Source of the DNA: Lytechinus pictus
Taxonomy: Eukaryota > Echinodermata > Echinoidea > Temnopleuroida > Toxopneustidae
Assembly (NCBI RefSeq): GCF_037042905.1
Contig: NC_087254.1
Location: 23,227,103-23,291,102 of the forward strand
Direction: 5' to 3'
DNA length: 64,000 nt
Every line of letters begins with the position of its first letter. Within the stretch, counting starts at the first letter, position 1. The notes beneath the pieces are model-generated. The model saw nothing but the letters and a program-made list of their open reading frames with translations. It made no database searches and was not told the origin of the DNA. Positions 42,001 through 52,143 of this stretch are shown piece after piece. A program made the translations under genes and the position numbers.

Positions 42001-45000
42001 TTTTATGATTTTTGACATTTTAAGGAGGTAATAGGTCCAGACTTCAGACATCATCAGCCATTTCCAGAGAGATTAACTTTAAACTCGATGCATGTATAGG
42101 CTTCATTCTTAACACAATAGGGAACTTAACTTCCTTTCACAACACGATTTTAGTATTAAAAAATGACAGTAAGTATCATTCTTTTGAATCAATGGAATCT
42201 TGCCATTACATTGAATGCACTGTAAAGACGTTGTTTGAACTTTCAAGCACATTATTTAAACCCGTCAATCTAATAATTTGTGCTTAACCTTTAAAGAATA
42301 GTTTAAACTGGTTAAACAACTTGTTTAAATTTTAAAAAATCTTGTAAAGAAGCTTAAACAATGATTGTTAGAGTGACGGACTTCAACAACGTGCTTAATA
42401 TACAGCATTATCACTCTGAAGCTTGCGTTCTTATAAATAATTTGAGTACTTGCTCTCATTATTTAAATAATCTTGGCTCATTTGCAAAATGTGCAAGATG
42501 AGCGTCATGGTATTTTGATGGGCGGGGCAAACTGATCTGAAGTGACGTCATTCCGCCACTCTCTATTAGATTATGGAGTCAAACAGCCCAGACTTTTTCG
42601 TATGTCTCCCCCTTCCCCTATTTTAGTACTACCTGAAAACATAATTTAAAAATCGTACGAAGCGGTCGCACCGCTCCTTATTATTCCACCCTGCATATGA
42701 AATGAATTGTGAACTATTTGAAAAAGTATTTTAACATTGCATAAGTGAATTATGAAATGGCAAAAGCAGAACCACTGATTTTAATTGCATATATTCCATG
42801 TCGAGATATATGGCATTAAATATTTTGTTTGCAAATCAACAGTTTTTCCTCTTTTTCGTTATAGCTTCTATTCAGGCTAATGGTCCTGCTCATGACGAAA
42901 CGCAAGCATTTGTCCACAAATACATCAAGAATCCCGAATTCATGAGGAATGAAATCACTCCTCGGATGAACACAGCCATCACGGGTTTGATAAGCCAGCT
43001 GCAAGCAAACCCTGATTACACCAAAGTGATCACTCCGATGCTAGGCTACGCCGATGACCTCTTTCACCGCATCACCTTCAACGAAGTTGGTAGTTATGAC
43101 CTGGCACAAGGCACTTTCGGCTCCGATCTCAGTATTTTGGCTTTACAACTTTTTAATCCACAGCTGTTCGTCCCAACCCCAGGCAACAGTCCGGAGGTGA
43201 CTATGCATACTCAAATAATAATAGAAACAAAACAAAACATGAACGTTCAAAATATTATAGCAAAAGAAAAAAGGGATATCTCTAGCGTGCGTCGATAGAA
43301 AGGGGAGGGGGTGCTCCTAACATTTGATGACCCTTTCTTGGTTGTTCTGACGAAGTTTGCCAGCTGATTGGCGCTATACTTATCTTTTTTTTTATGCAAA
43401 TAGTTTTACTAAGGAGTATTAGTAAAGTAATAAAGCAGAACTTTGTAAGTATTTTCCCCGACAAACGATACCAAAGTATAAGGTACGGAAGCCGGAATAG
43501 GAATATTATTTGGAAAGGCGAAGACGGAAATTAAAGGGAAATGAAACCTTTGGAACAAGTAGGCTTGTGTCGAAACAGAAAAATCAAAGAATAAGAACAA
43601 ATAAAGTTTGAGAAAAATCCGACAAATAATGAGAAAGTTCTGAGCATTTGAATATTGCAATCACTAATGCTATGGTGATCCTCTCATTGGCAATGAGACA
43701 AGGATGTGTGATGTCACATGTGAGCTACTTTCCCTTTGATGGACTATAAAATACCCTCAAAATGTCTCTTCTTTATTTTTCTTATGGTGATACAAACTCT
43801 TTATCCATGATGTATTCTTTAAATATCTGTATTACATGCCCTCCTTTAGAAAGAACACATGATCTACCGATAGATTTGATAAAAGAGGCAATTTAAGTGA
43901 AATATACACTAGGGTATATAATGGGGAGAGTTGTTCACAAGTGACATCACACATCTTTGTCGCATTGCCAATTTGAGGATCTCCATAGCATTAGTGATCG
44001 CAATTTTCAAATGCTCATAACTTTCTCATTATTTTTCCGATTTTTCTCAAACTTTCGTTGATCTGTTTCTTTGATTTTTCTGTTTTCACACAAGCTATCT
44101 TGTTCCAAATTAAGGTTTCATTCTCCTTCAATCTTTAAATATTTAATAAACCAAATATTTATAGAAATAGGTTCACATTGGGTCATCGACCTATATTTAT
44201 ATATTTTTCCATATCATATCCTTAATCAATTAATATGATCTGAATTGATTAATATACTCATTGGCATCCCTATAGGATTAATATTTTGTTACCCAATATT
44301 TTTACGTAGGGGTACTTTGAGCTGGAGCCACTGGCGTTTACACGGCGGGGGAGGAGGGGGAGGGGGGGGGGGGCTTGGAAGGCTATGCCCTCCCCAAAAA
44401 TATGTTATACGACTAAGAAAAGAAAGAAAAAGAATGAAAAGAGGGAAATTAAAGACAGCGGAACCTGAACATATTCATAAAAAGCATGACATAATCTATC
44501 ACAATTAGAATACTGTTTTATTTAAAAATGCCAAATTTTTCACTCGCTCGCGACATTTAAGAACTTTTTGCCCCCAAACGCCATATCATGTCCCCATCTA
44601 TTTTTAGTCATTACACCACTGGTGGGTGCAAAAGAAGGAAGCAAACAAAAGAGGAACTAAGGGGGGGGGGTATTTAAAACATTTGCAGTTCTCTCAATCG
44701 AAGATGAGGACATCCATGAAAGCCCCACTTGTATAGTTGGCTGCTTACTCGTATAAATCCTTTTAAGGATTGCTTAATTTCACGCCGCTGTGATAGTTCT
44801 GAAACAAAAGTACATTTTTAAAGGCGTGATCTATAGTTAGCAGCATTAGTAGAGGTTAACATTAATTTGAAAGGAATCCCGTAAGGAAGCGATTGAGTGG
44901 TCGCAGAAAACGCAAAAAAAAAAAAAAAAAAAAAAAAAAAGGAAAAACGTTCAAATTAAGGAAAATCAAACTTCAAATAATAAGGTTAACTACCCACAAA

Positions 45001-47151
45001 TGAAACAATTGAGGTTTTAAAATAAAAACGCCATAATTTTCCAGAGCATGGTCGCTTCACTTATTCACATGAATATTTGTCTTTCCAGGATCTTGTAACA
45101 TTTTAAAACCATCAGTAAGGTTTTTAATGAAATTAGGCATTCAGTATTATTTTGTCAAGGACTTCGTTAATTTTATTCCCAATTTTAAAATTTATGAAAA
45201 AAAGAAGCTTGTTTGTAAATATGTTTATTTTCATGAATTCAACTGCCCCTTTTCTAGTTCCATGGAAAAAGTTTGTAAAGATTTCTTTTGCAGATTGAAG
45301 TTTGAGGTGAATTTCCACGCTTATTCGCTTCGACTTTTGCTACATAATGGTGATAATTAGAGCAATATTGGATAAAGAAAGGGCGTAACTACAATATTTG
45401 CCCGGTAGATTAATATGCCACTGTAATATACGGCGTTACATGAAAAGAATGATTTTGTTATAGGGAAAGTAAAATAAATGCCTCGAAAACAGACATACTA
45501 ACACGTTTTAACATACTTAGCGAAGCTCAGACTTAACGACGTGAATGGCAACAAAAGAATACGTAAGGTATTATTGCTCTCATTTCAGCTCAACATTGTG
45601 AAAGAGTATCTTCAAGATCAGTCGGCAGCTTCCGCGGGTGACAAGAAATCTCTTGTCGGATTGTATCACGATTACATCAACAACCTTGAATCCCCTATTG
45701 CCCGACCTGAGGATGTTTGGCGTCACATGATGGACCTGTTTGTTGGAGGAAGGACTAACATTGGAGTGGGCCTCGCTTTTATCATCTATCGCCTTGCCGA
45801 AGATCAGAACCTCCAAGACAGGGTAATTAAGATAGAAAGATATTTCTTATACTAACAGAGATTTGATTATAAAAAATAAGACTATTCTGACCATAATTAT
45901 AAGAAGATAATTACAAAAAAAGAAAAAAAGAAGGCTGATGGGGGACTTCAGCCTTTCATGCGGTACGGGGTATACCTATAGCTTCGATTCGCCATCGATC
46001 ACTATACCAAATCAAATCAACATTCAAATTATTGTCCAAAGACCAAATGTATATATATAATCGTAATAAGGAATGAGAAATTGATCCTATACAATTTGCA
46101 TGAATTTGTTTTCTTCTCTCAGATTCGCAAAGAAATCTCGAAGTTTGAAGACAACGTAAATTACGACGATCGCTTTACGAATTTTCCGGAAACAATGTCC
46201 TTCATCTACGAGATTTACAGGTTTCATCCATTGGTTCCTCTTGGAGTAACACACGTGGCTTCCGCTGATGGGAAGATAGGTGGCTTCGATATCAACAAGG
46301 ATACAAGGATCCTACCTAACATCTACTCTATACACAACGACCCCCTCTACTGGAAGAGCCCTGAAGTCTTCAACACCACAAGGTTTCTGCAATTGAACGA
46401 CGGGGACCTTACGTTTGATTCTGGATCTGCCAATGCCACCCGAGTTGTTTCATTCTCCACTGGTAGGTCTCTCTTTCTCTTCGCAAACAGGAATATCTAT
46501 TTTCAGTAAACCAATGTCTTTCCCTAAATGTTTATTTGAGCTACATTAAGTCAAAGTAAATGATTACATCAAACCTCATCACTCCACATACCAAGTAGGG
46601 TGTGGATCCTTTGTCCAGGAAACTTATTTTGCGTCTGTCTCTCATTCCAATGTAATACTCATTGAATAACACTAATCGAAAATACCCATGCTTAAATTGT
46701 TTGATGACTTTGCCAAAGATATTGATCAGGTGACTAATGCTGTGATTTATAAAAGTACCAACCCAGATCATTTTAGTCCTATATTCGATCAAATGAAAAA
46801 AAATGATAATGGTACAATGGTTACACATTGATAACAATTACTATGAAAAGCAGGTTTTAAATATTTTTTATCGGTATATGTAACCGATTTATCACCTCTG
46901 TCTGTCTGCCCCTCTCACCCCCCTCCCCCCTTCCCTCCCTCTCTTTTATTCTCTCTCATAAATATTTAGGAAGGAGATCTTGCCCCGGTGAGTTACTCGC
47001 CCGAAATATTTTCTTCAAGACTACTGTACGACTAGTTCAGAACTTCAGGATGTCTCTGATGCCGAGTGTGAATGTTAACATCAATGAGGTTTACAGTGCA
47101 CTGTTCATGAAGCCACCAGAATACCAAGCAAAGTTTGATCCAATTCTTTAA
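38840..47151 (+). CDS. divergent cytochrome P450, clan-2-like
   Basis: This is a heme-thiolate protein predicted to be anchored in the ER membrane. Exons: 38840-39073, 41666-41876, 42865-43196, 45145-45210 (tentative), 45589-45822, 46123-46462 and 46970-47151, summing to 532 codons plus TAA (P450s are usually about 500). Residues 5-22 (WTALLFGLMVMIITTSCN) form a hydrophobic N-terminus. An acidic Asp/Ser/Glu-rich linker follows, then the PPPGP hinge. ExxR is EIYR, the PERF-like site is FNTTRF, and the heme loop is FSTGRRSCPG with the Cys ligand. Two usual motifs are altered. Helix I reads LFVGGRTNIGVGL where AGTETT is expected, so the acid-Thr pair becomes Thr-Asn. Helix C has HDETQ where WxxxR is expected. 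The substrate is unknown. Loss of the oxygen-activation pair hints at a non-monooxygenase role or decay, though the frame is open throughout. Confidence 0.85.
39508..39530. repeat. (AT)n microsatellite
   Basis: About eleven AT/TA units in P450 intron 1. Confidence 0.8.
39535..40245. repeat. minisatellite in P450 intron 1, period 100-135 bp, about six copies
   Basis: The phrase CGAACGTGTTCTGTGCCCCT (with variants), followed by TTCACCTGAGAAGGACCCG, recurs near 39596, 39705, 39803, 39934, 40066 and 40192. Copies also share AGTGCCC and GTATCAGTGCC. They are too diverged to be recent. Confidence 0.75.
40297..40442. mobile_element. near-perfect foldback, arms about 65 bp
   Basis: TAGTGTAGTAGGTTTCACGG ... 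GGGCAAGTGTTGGTCCTGAA AAGGACCACC pairs with GGTGGTCCTTTTCAGGACCA ... CCATGAAACCTTACTACACT A, with a loop of only about 6 bp. Mismatches are few. There is no coding capacity. It lies directly after the minisatellite in P450 intron 1. Confidence 0.85.
40552..40792. mobile_element. MITE with CAGTGGCGTAA ends
   Basis: The left end CAGTGGCGTAA is inverted as TTACGCCACTG at the right end, and a poly-G run sits just inside the left end. No clear target duplication was seen. Sequences with similar ends (CAGTGGCGTA, CCACTGGCGTTTACA) occur near 35120 and 44330. Confidence 0.6.
41666..41876 (+). CDS. P450 exon 2
   Basis: The acceptor is TGATACAG and the donor G|GTAAGG, leaving phase 1. It reads TPTYKLLYEVAQKNTELGLD, then NGLLQLNITELGRKMCFINK and LDYLQEAFNKQEFLD. 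It corresponds to the A helix and beta-1 sheet of P450s (YGxVFxLxLG...VVLNDYxxVKEAFxKQ). A second in-frame GT at 41897 is an alternative donor, but the next exon fits only the phase left by either, so the choice is by consensus strength. Confidence 0.75.
41864..41985. repeat. tandem duplication of the exon 2 splice-donor region
   Basis: CACATTGACTGGTAAGGATG, continuing with ACAGGTGAAGTxAACTA and TTTTTAGAGTC, occurs at 41867 and again at 41933, so the unit is about 66 bp. Both copies keep the GTAAGG donor. The second donor would add a stop-containing segment (TAG at 41915). Confidence 0.75.
42865..43196 (+). CDS. P450 exon 3: helices B' to F region
   Basis: The acceptor is CGTTATAG and the donor GAG|GTGACT. 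It reads ASIQANGPAHDETQAFVHKY, then IKNPEFMRNEITPRMNTAI..., then DLFHRITFNEVGSYDLAQGT and FNPQLFVPTPGNSPE. NGPAHDETQAF aligns with NGxxWxExRRF of helix C but lacks the Trp and Arg that normally contact the heme propionate. The frame is open and phase-consistent. Confidence 0.8.
43531..44131. mobile_element. foldback element with arms about 190 bp
   Basis: TTAAAGGGAAATGAAACCTT ... CTAATGCTATGGTGATCCTC ... GGATGTGTGATGTCACATGT is mirrored by ACAAGTGACATCACACATC ... GAGGATCTCCATAGCATTAG ... AAGGTTTCATTCTCCTTCAA. Arms are diverged by point changes. It lies in P450 intron 3. Confidence 0.8.
44325..44625. mobile_element. possible MITE with CCACTGG ends
   Basis: CCACTGGCGTTTACA on the left and TCATTACACCACTGGTGG on the right form an imperfect inverted pair around a long G run and an A-rich core. 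Related in style to 40552-40792. Confidence 0.4.
45145..45210 (+). CDS. tentative P450 exon 4
   Basis: A 66-nt phase-0 stretch between GCATTCAG and GTTTGT reads YYFVKDFVNFIPNFKIYEKK KL. The homology gap between exons 3 and 5 calls for an F-G loop-like segment of this kind (CYP17-like IFPNKTLEKLK), and FIPNFKIYEKKK fits. The donor CTT|GTTTGT is poor, so skipping or a different exon is possible. Confidence 0.4.
45589..45822 (+). CDS. P450 exon 5: helix I
   Basis: The acceptor is CATTTCAG and the donor AGG|GTAATT, phase 0 on both sides. It reads LNIVKEYLQDQSAASAGDKK, then DVWRHMMDLFVGGRTNIGVG and LAFIIYRLAEDQNLQDR. A gap-free alignment to the usual DLFFAGTETTSTTLRWALLL shows Glu-Thr replaced by Thr-Asn. 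Confidence 0.85.
46123..46462 (+). CDS. P450 exon 6: ExxR and PERF region
   Basis: The acceptor is CTTCTCTCAG and the donor G|GTAGGT (phase 1). It reads IRKEISKFEDNVNYDDRF, then FIYEIYRFHPLVPLGVTHVA, then DINKDTRILPNIYSIHNDPL YWKSPEVFNTTRFL, ending FSTG. EIYR is the ExxR of helix K. YWKSPEVFNTTRF corresponds to the W.dP..F.PERF region. Confidence 0.9.
46970..47151 (+). CDS. P450 exon 7: heme-binding loop and C-terminus
   Basis: The acceptor is ATATTTAG. With the preceding FSTG the exon completes FSTGRRSCPGELLARNIFF. It continues KTTVRLVQNFRMSLMPSVNV and ends PEYQAKFDPIL with TAA at 47149-47151. The heme Cys and flanking Gly/Arg residues are intact. Confidence 0.9.
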
Positions 47152-47289
47152 GGGAACCAACATTGCCATTGGATTGATTGGCCTAGCCTGCTGGAAAAAA
47201 CACAGTGTAACATAGTGTGTTAACATTAAGATGTGACTCACACTGTTAAAATGCTATAATTTAACACCATATAGATAACTTCATAATAT

Positions 47290-48126
47290 GTGTCACACGG
47301 TGGGGCACGTAGTGTTACACACTATGTGGCACACAGTGTGACACACTGTGTTACATTTCGTAACACACTGTGTGGAACACAGAGTAACACACTGCGGGTC
47401 TGAGTAACACACTGTGTAACACATAGTGGAACACACTATGGAACACATAGTGTGACAATGTATGGAACTTAGTGTAACACACTGTATTGAAAATAGTGTA
47501 ACAAACTGTATGGTTAATAGTGTGACACACCGTTGTGGTGTGTGTGTAACACACTGTTGAGCACATAGTGTAAACCACTGTGGGGGTACATTGTGTAACA
47601 CACAATGTGGAAAATAGTGTGACACTCTGTGGGACACATAGTGTGACACTCTGTGGGACACAAAGCGCGACACACTGCGGGGTACTTTGTGTAACACACA
47701 ATGTGGAAAATAGTGTGAGTGTGACACTCCGTGGGACACATAGTGTGACACTCTGTTGGACACATAGTGTGACACACTGTGGGACACATAGTGTTACACA
47801 CTGCGGGGTACATTGTGTAACACACAATGTGGAAAATAGTGTGATACTCTGTGGGACACATAGTGTGACACACTGTGGGGTACATTGTGTAACACACAAT
47901 GTGGAAAATAGTGTGACACTCTGTGGGACACATAGTGTGACACACTGTAGGACACATAGTGTGACACTCTGTGGGACACAGAGTGTGACACTCTGTGGGA
48001 CACATAGTGTGACACACTGTAGGACACATAGTGTGACACTCTGTGGGACACATAGTGTGCCACACTGTAAGACACATAGTGTAGCACATTATGGAACACA
48101 TTGTGTGCCACACTTTGTCACACTTT
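47290..48126. repeat. palindrome-rich minisatellite 139 bp past the P450 stop
   Basis: About 35 variants of a 20-24-bp unit such as GGGACACATAGTGTGACACT, with larger sub-blocks (GGTACATTGTGTAACACACA, then ATGTGGAAAATAGTGTGA) repeated at irregular spacing. ACACATAGTG and its complement CACTATGTGT are present in every unit, so each can form a hairpin. Long open frames on both strands (MCPTECHT- and GTHSVTLC-type) follow from the repeat. Confidence 0.9.
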
Positions 48127-49278
48127 GGGTATATTATGTTCTTTCCAGCATACATGTTTATATAGTGCTTCTATGTCTTTAAATTTCCAGTAATTCTTAG
48201 AAATTAGATAATTCTAACATTGATGTGAAGGATCTTTAATGATTTAATGATCTAGCTACACAAAAATATAAAGCAACATTTTGATCTCATGATCAGTGAG
48301 CTCTGAAATTTTTTATACACCCGTTCGCAGAATTCGAACTGGCAAGTTGATCTTAGTGCAGAACGCTCGTGGTGATACTGTTTTGCTTTAATCCTTTAAT
48401 CCTAGAATTCGATTAAAATTAGAGAAAATAAAGAAAACGATTTTAGGATATTTTGTGAAATCTAAGGGAGTTTTGGGAGTTCATGATATTCTTCTTCGGT
48501 GCATGGAAGCACTGTTGATGAATGAGGCCATTATTACATTTCATGATGCTTTATACGGCTGAACATCCGTTAGATAGAGTTAAATTCATTTTTTACTGGA
48601 AGAAATTATCTAGCCTTGTAAATAATTCCGAATTTTGTTAACATTAATTTAAATATGATTCCCATCTATAATTATGGGCGATCATAAAACACTTTTTTTG
48701 TCCTCAAATTCCAGCTGTGAAAATGTTAGTAAAATGTGTCATGTAGCGACATGATTGCTAACAAAGATTTATTCTGTCAATTCATAAAATATCATCTCAG
48801 CGAGCATAATGACTGGCTTGATAGCGAGGGAGAGATAAGCCTTAATATTCATATCATTTTGCTTAAGAAATGTGTAGGCAAAACCTCACGAGCAAAGAGA
48901 ACAAACATATCTTTTTGTTTAACAAATAAAACTGATTTTTTTTCGTTATCTACATAATGAAGTTTAAAAGATAAAACATATAATAATACGTGAATGCTGT
49001 TTAACGGTTAATCTAAAGGAAAGGAATCGTGTTTTAAAACTCAAACATTAACAAGTGATCATTGTTTGAAGCTCGAAATATGTATACTCTATATATTATG
49101 CGTTTAGATAGTCATGATTGTTATCGGTTTATATTTTAGTATTATAGCGTGCTTGGGAATTACTACAATATATTTACATTACACGAAACATTGTAGTTAC
49201 GTTAAAAAGCAGGCGGTAGGTAAAGTGATGATAAAAGACAACGATGTTTATTAAAGTTTACTGAATATAAACTGATTC
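48127..49278. other. noncoding, nothing recognised
   Basis: Short frames only and no recognisable repeats. Confidence 0.4.
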
Positions 49279-49445
49279 AAGATTCAAGATTCAAGAAGTT
49301 TATTTCATTTCCATGACAAATATAAATCAAATACAGATACAAATCAAAGTATGAGTTCAAGATCAATTTTACCTTTGCATAATTATATAACAAAAGCTTG
49401 CATGAAATAGTATTAAGCGTGTATGGAAATGAGGGGATCCACTAA
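49279..49445 (-). mobile_element. possible LINE 3' end
   Basis: On minus, GTCATGGAAATGAAATAAAC then TTCTTGAATCTTGAATCTTG resembles the 3' tail of CR1-like retrotransposons, with a short TTGAATC tandem tail. The 5' part is not recognisable. Confidence 0.45.
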
Positions 49446-50121
49446 AAAGCATTGCTTGTAGAGCGTGGATCCCCTATAGCGAGTTGAAGAAATAATTTAT
49501 ATCAAGCAATTGAGAAAAGGCAAAGTAATAACAATTAACTAAATGTGGAAATTCATTCGATTGTACAAATGTACAAATATACAATATTATAAAATGGGAA
49601 ATTAAAATGTGATAAATATAATAGAAAAAATATTTTAAAAGAAAAAAAAGAAATGATAACAAAAAAAATGGAAATAAGGTGACCGAAGTACAGGACGACA
49701 TGCATTTCTGACGGCAATGTTTATAATAAAGGCCTTATGATTCGGTAAAATGAATTAACTCGAATGCAATGTAGTATACAATGCACGCTTTATATGATCC
49801 GTTATTACTATTGTTCTGAAGATAACGTTTTTATGGTGATAGTAATGTCAATTACCACACCAATTATATGATGCTTAATTGCAGTATTTGTAGTTATGAT
49901 TATGAATATGATGAATACAATGATAGTTGTAGTATAACAGTAATGATAATGACAATGATGGAGGAATTCTAAAACATCTTTAATCGAGCGGAAATTATAC
50001 TCCGGTTGCAATTACAATATATAATAATTGTATAGTAGGCCCTTATAATAAAAATGAAAGCAACAGCAATAGTCGATAGTGAGAGTGCTGGTATAGCGCT
50101 CTTGATTATTCCAAAGTAATG
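49446..50121. other. AT-rich noncoding stretch
   Basis: No gene seen. Low-complexity runs explain the frames present. Confidence 0.4.
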
Positions 50122-50195
50122 GTGATGATTATAATGATGATGGTGGTGGTGATGATGATGATGATGATGATGATGGTGACGACGACGACGACGAC

Positions 50196-50229
<34 letters not shown>

Positions 50230-50250
50230 CTGCTGCTGATGATGATGATC
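50122..50250. repeat. GAT/GAC/GCT triplet microsatellite
   Basis: Runs of GATGAT, GACGAC and GCTGCT units over about 130 bp, followed by a GAAGAA-rich stretch to about 50340. Confidence 0.85.
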
Positions 50251-50816
50251 ACCACGTATGGTTAAGGTTAAGAAGAAGGGAAAAAGAAGAAGAAGGAGAA
50301 AAAGAAGAAGATTAAGAATTCGACGAAAAATAAGAAGAAGGTGTATATGAAAAAAAAACGAGGAGCAAATAGGAAAACAAAAAGAAATCGGCGAAAGAGG
50401 GATAAGGGTATTATGTGCTGCGGTGGCTCTGGCGAGAAAATTCGCAAAAAATAAAAGGATGTTCGAAGTTGGTTAAGATATAGTAGTTAAGATATAGTAG
50501 AGAACATTCCAAGAATGAAACAAAAGTTTATCACGAGAAACAAACCTCACAAATGATGGCATATAAAAAAACAATGACTATAATCAAATTACTTTAAGTT
50601 CGTTACATACTGATTATTATAATTTGATAATTATTATGATTATAGGTTAATGCCAATCCATATTAGTGCTACATCACTGTACATCTCCGACCGGAGATGA
50701 TATCATTAAAGAGAGAGAGAGAGAGAGATGGCGGGAAGATGAGTTAAGTGATGACGACAGAACGATTGTTTCTATCATAAGAAAATGATTGGCTAAAAAT
50801 CAAGCGTTAGATATCT

Positions 50817-50889
50817 GCCTCCGTGGCCTAATGGATACGGCATCGGTCTCCTAAACCGGGGATTGTGGGTTCGAGTCCCACCGGAGGTG
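50817..50889 (+). tRNA. tRNA-Arg(CCT) with a D-stem mismatch
   Basis: Acceptor GCCTCCG/CGGAGGT, anticodon loop CTCCTAA, T arm GTGGGTTCGAGTCCCAC. The D arm is GCCTAATGGATACGGC, so the innermost D-stem pair is T-C where other copies have T-A. CTTTTTG follows 22 bp downstream. Confidence 0.9.
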
Positions 50890-51479
50890 AAATGGGACAA
50901 GAGCAAAGTCTTTTTGCTTTGATTTGCCATCGTTAGTGACTAATAAAAAAATCACATTACTAAGAATGTCCTTTCATTTTAAATTCCTATATTACGGTAA
51001 TTCAATTCATTTTCTCGAAAAGAAATCCAAAGATATTGATAGGTGATTCTCTACTGTCGGTATTTCACATCTTGGTGGGTTTCTGTCAAGTTTCTTTAGG
51101 CCATCCCATAAACTTACATCTTTCCAGGATTTTTTTTTAACAACTATTCGGGCATACCTTTACCCTGTAAACCCATGTTTATGTTTTCTTTGCATCTCCT
51201 GTCCTGTGGGTGATTTATAATTTCACACAAGAAAAATACTTTCGTTCATCATGTTCCATTGAAAATTATTTTATGGCATTTATATTACATGATATTAGAA
51301 GTTGCTTAATTGCATATGGAGTCACAAATTAAAAACAAACAAAAAAACAGGAAAGGAGAGAATGGAGAAGATATCTTTAAAGAGAGAGAGATGGCGGGAA
51401 GATGAGTTAAGTGATAACGACCGAACGATTGTTTTTATCATAGGATAATGATTGGCTAAAAATCACACGTTAGATATCT

Positions 51480-51552
51480 GCCTCCGTGGCCTAATGGATA
51501 CGGCATCGGTCTCCTAAACCGGGGATTGTGGGTTCGAGCCCCACCGGAGGTG
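51480..51552 (+). tRNA. tRNA-Arg(CCT) with a D-stem mismatch
   Basis: Same D-stem T-C mismatch as at 50817, plus TTCGAGC (others TTCGAGT) in the T loop. It is the tandem-duplicate partner of 50817. Confidence 0.88.
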
Positions 51553-52143
51553 AAATGGGACAATAGCAAGGTCTTTTTTGTTTTGATTTGCCATCATCAG
51601 TGACAAATAAGAAAAAAAAAATCACATCACTAAGAATGTATTTTCATTTTAAATTCCTACTACGGTAATTCAATTTATTTTCTCGAAAAAAAAATCCAAA
51701 GATATTGATAGGTGATTCTCTATTGACGGTATTTTACATCTTGGTGGGTTTCTGACAAGTTTCTTCAGGCCATCCCATAAACTTACATCTTTCCAGGATT
51801 TGTTTGGGCTTTTTAACAACTATTCGAACATTCCTTTACCCTGTAAACCCACGTTCATGTTTTCTTTGCATCTCCTGTCCTGTGGGTGATTTATGATTTC
51901 ACACATGAAAAATGTTTTCGTTCATCATGTTCCATTAAAAATCATTTTATGGCATTTATATTACATAATAGTAGAAGTTGCTTAATTGCATATGGAGTCC
52001 TAAATCAAAAGACCCAGAACTTCCTCATTCTTTGATGGATTTTCATCGAACCTTCACCAATATCGAATATCTAATAATTTTGTTTACTTGTACTTTTATC
52101 ATCTGGGTGAACTTCCCCTTTTAATGGCAATAAGAACTGATCC

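Larger units (their letters stand above)
50690..52010. repeat. tandem duplication of about 660 bp, each copy with a tRNA-Arg(CCT)
   Basis: AGAGATGGCGGGAAGATGAG, then AACGATTGTTT, a tRNA, then CCTGTCCTGTGGGTGATTTA and TGGCATTTATATTACAT occur in 50718-51320 and again in 51386-52000. The second copy differs by scattered substitutions. Confidence 0.85.

Noticed and set aside
44900-44941. Long poly(A) run as a retroposed gene tail
   Set aside because: No coding sequence, SINE head or target duplication was found upstream.
45127-45360. 77-codon plus frame as an independent gene
   Set aside because: Only its first third (45145-45210) may be P450 exon 4; the rest reads AT-rich intron.
47293-48182. 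Long open frames (up to 213 codons) on both strands with MCPTECHT- or GTHSVTLC-type repeats
   Set aside because: They are forced by a stop-free minisatellite unit. Frames on both strands and in several phases are equally open, with no start context or homology.
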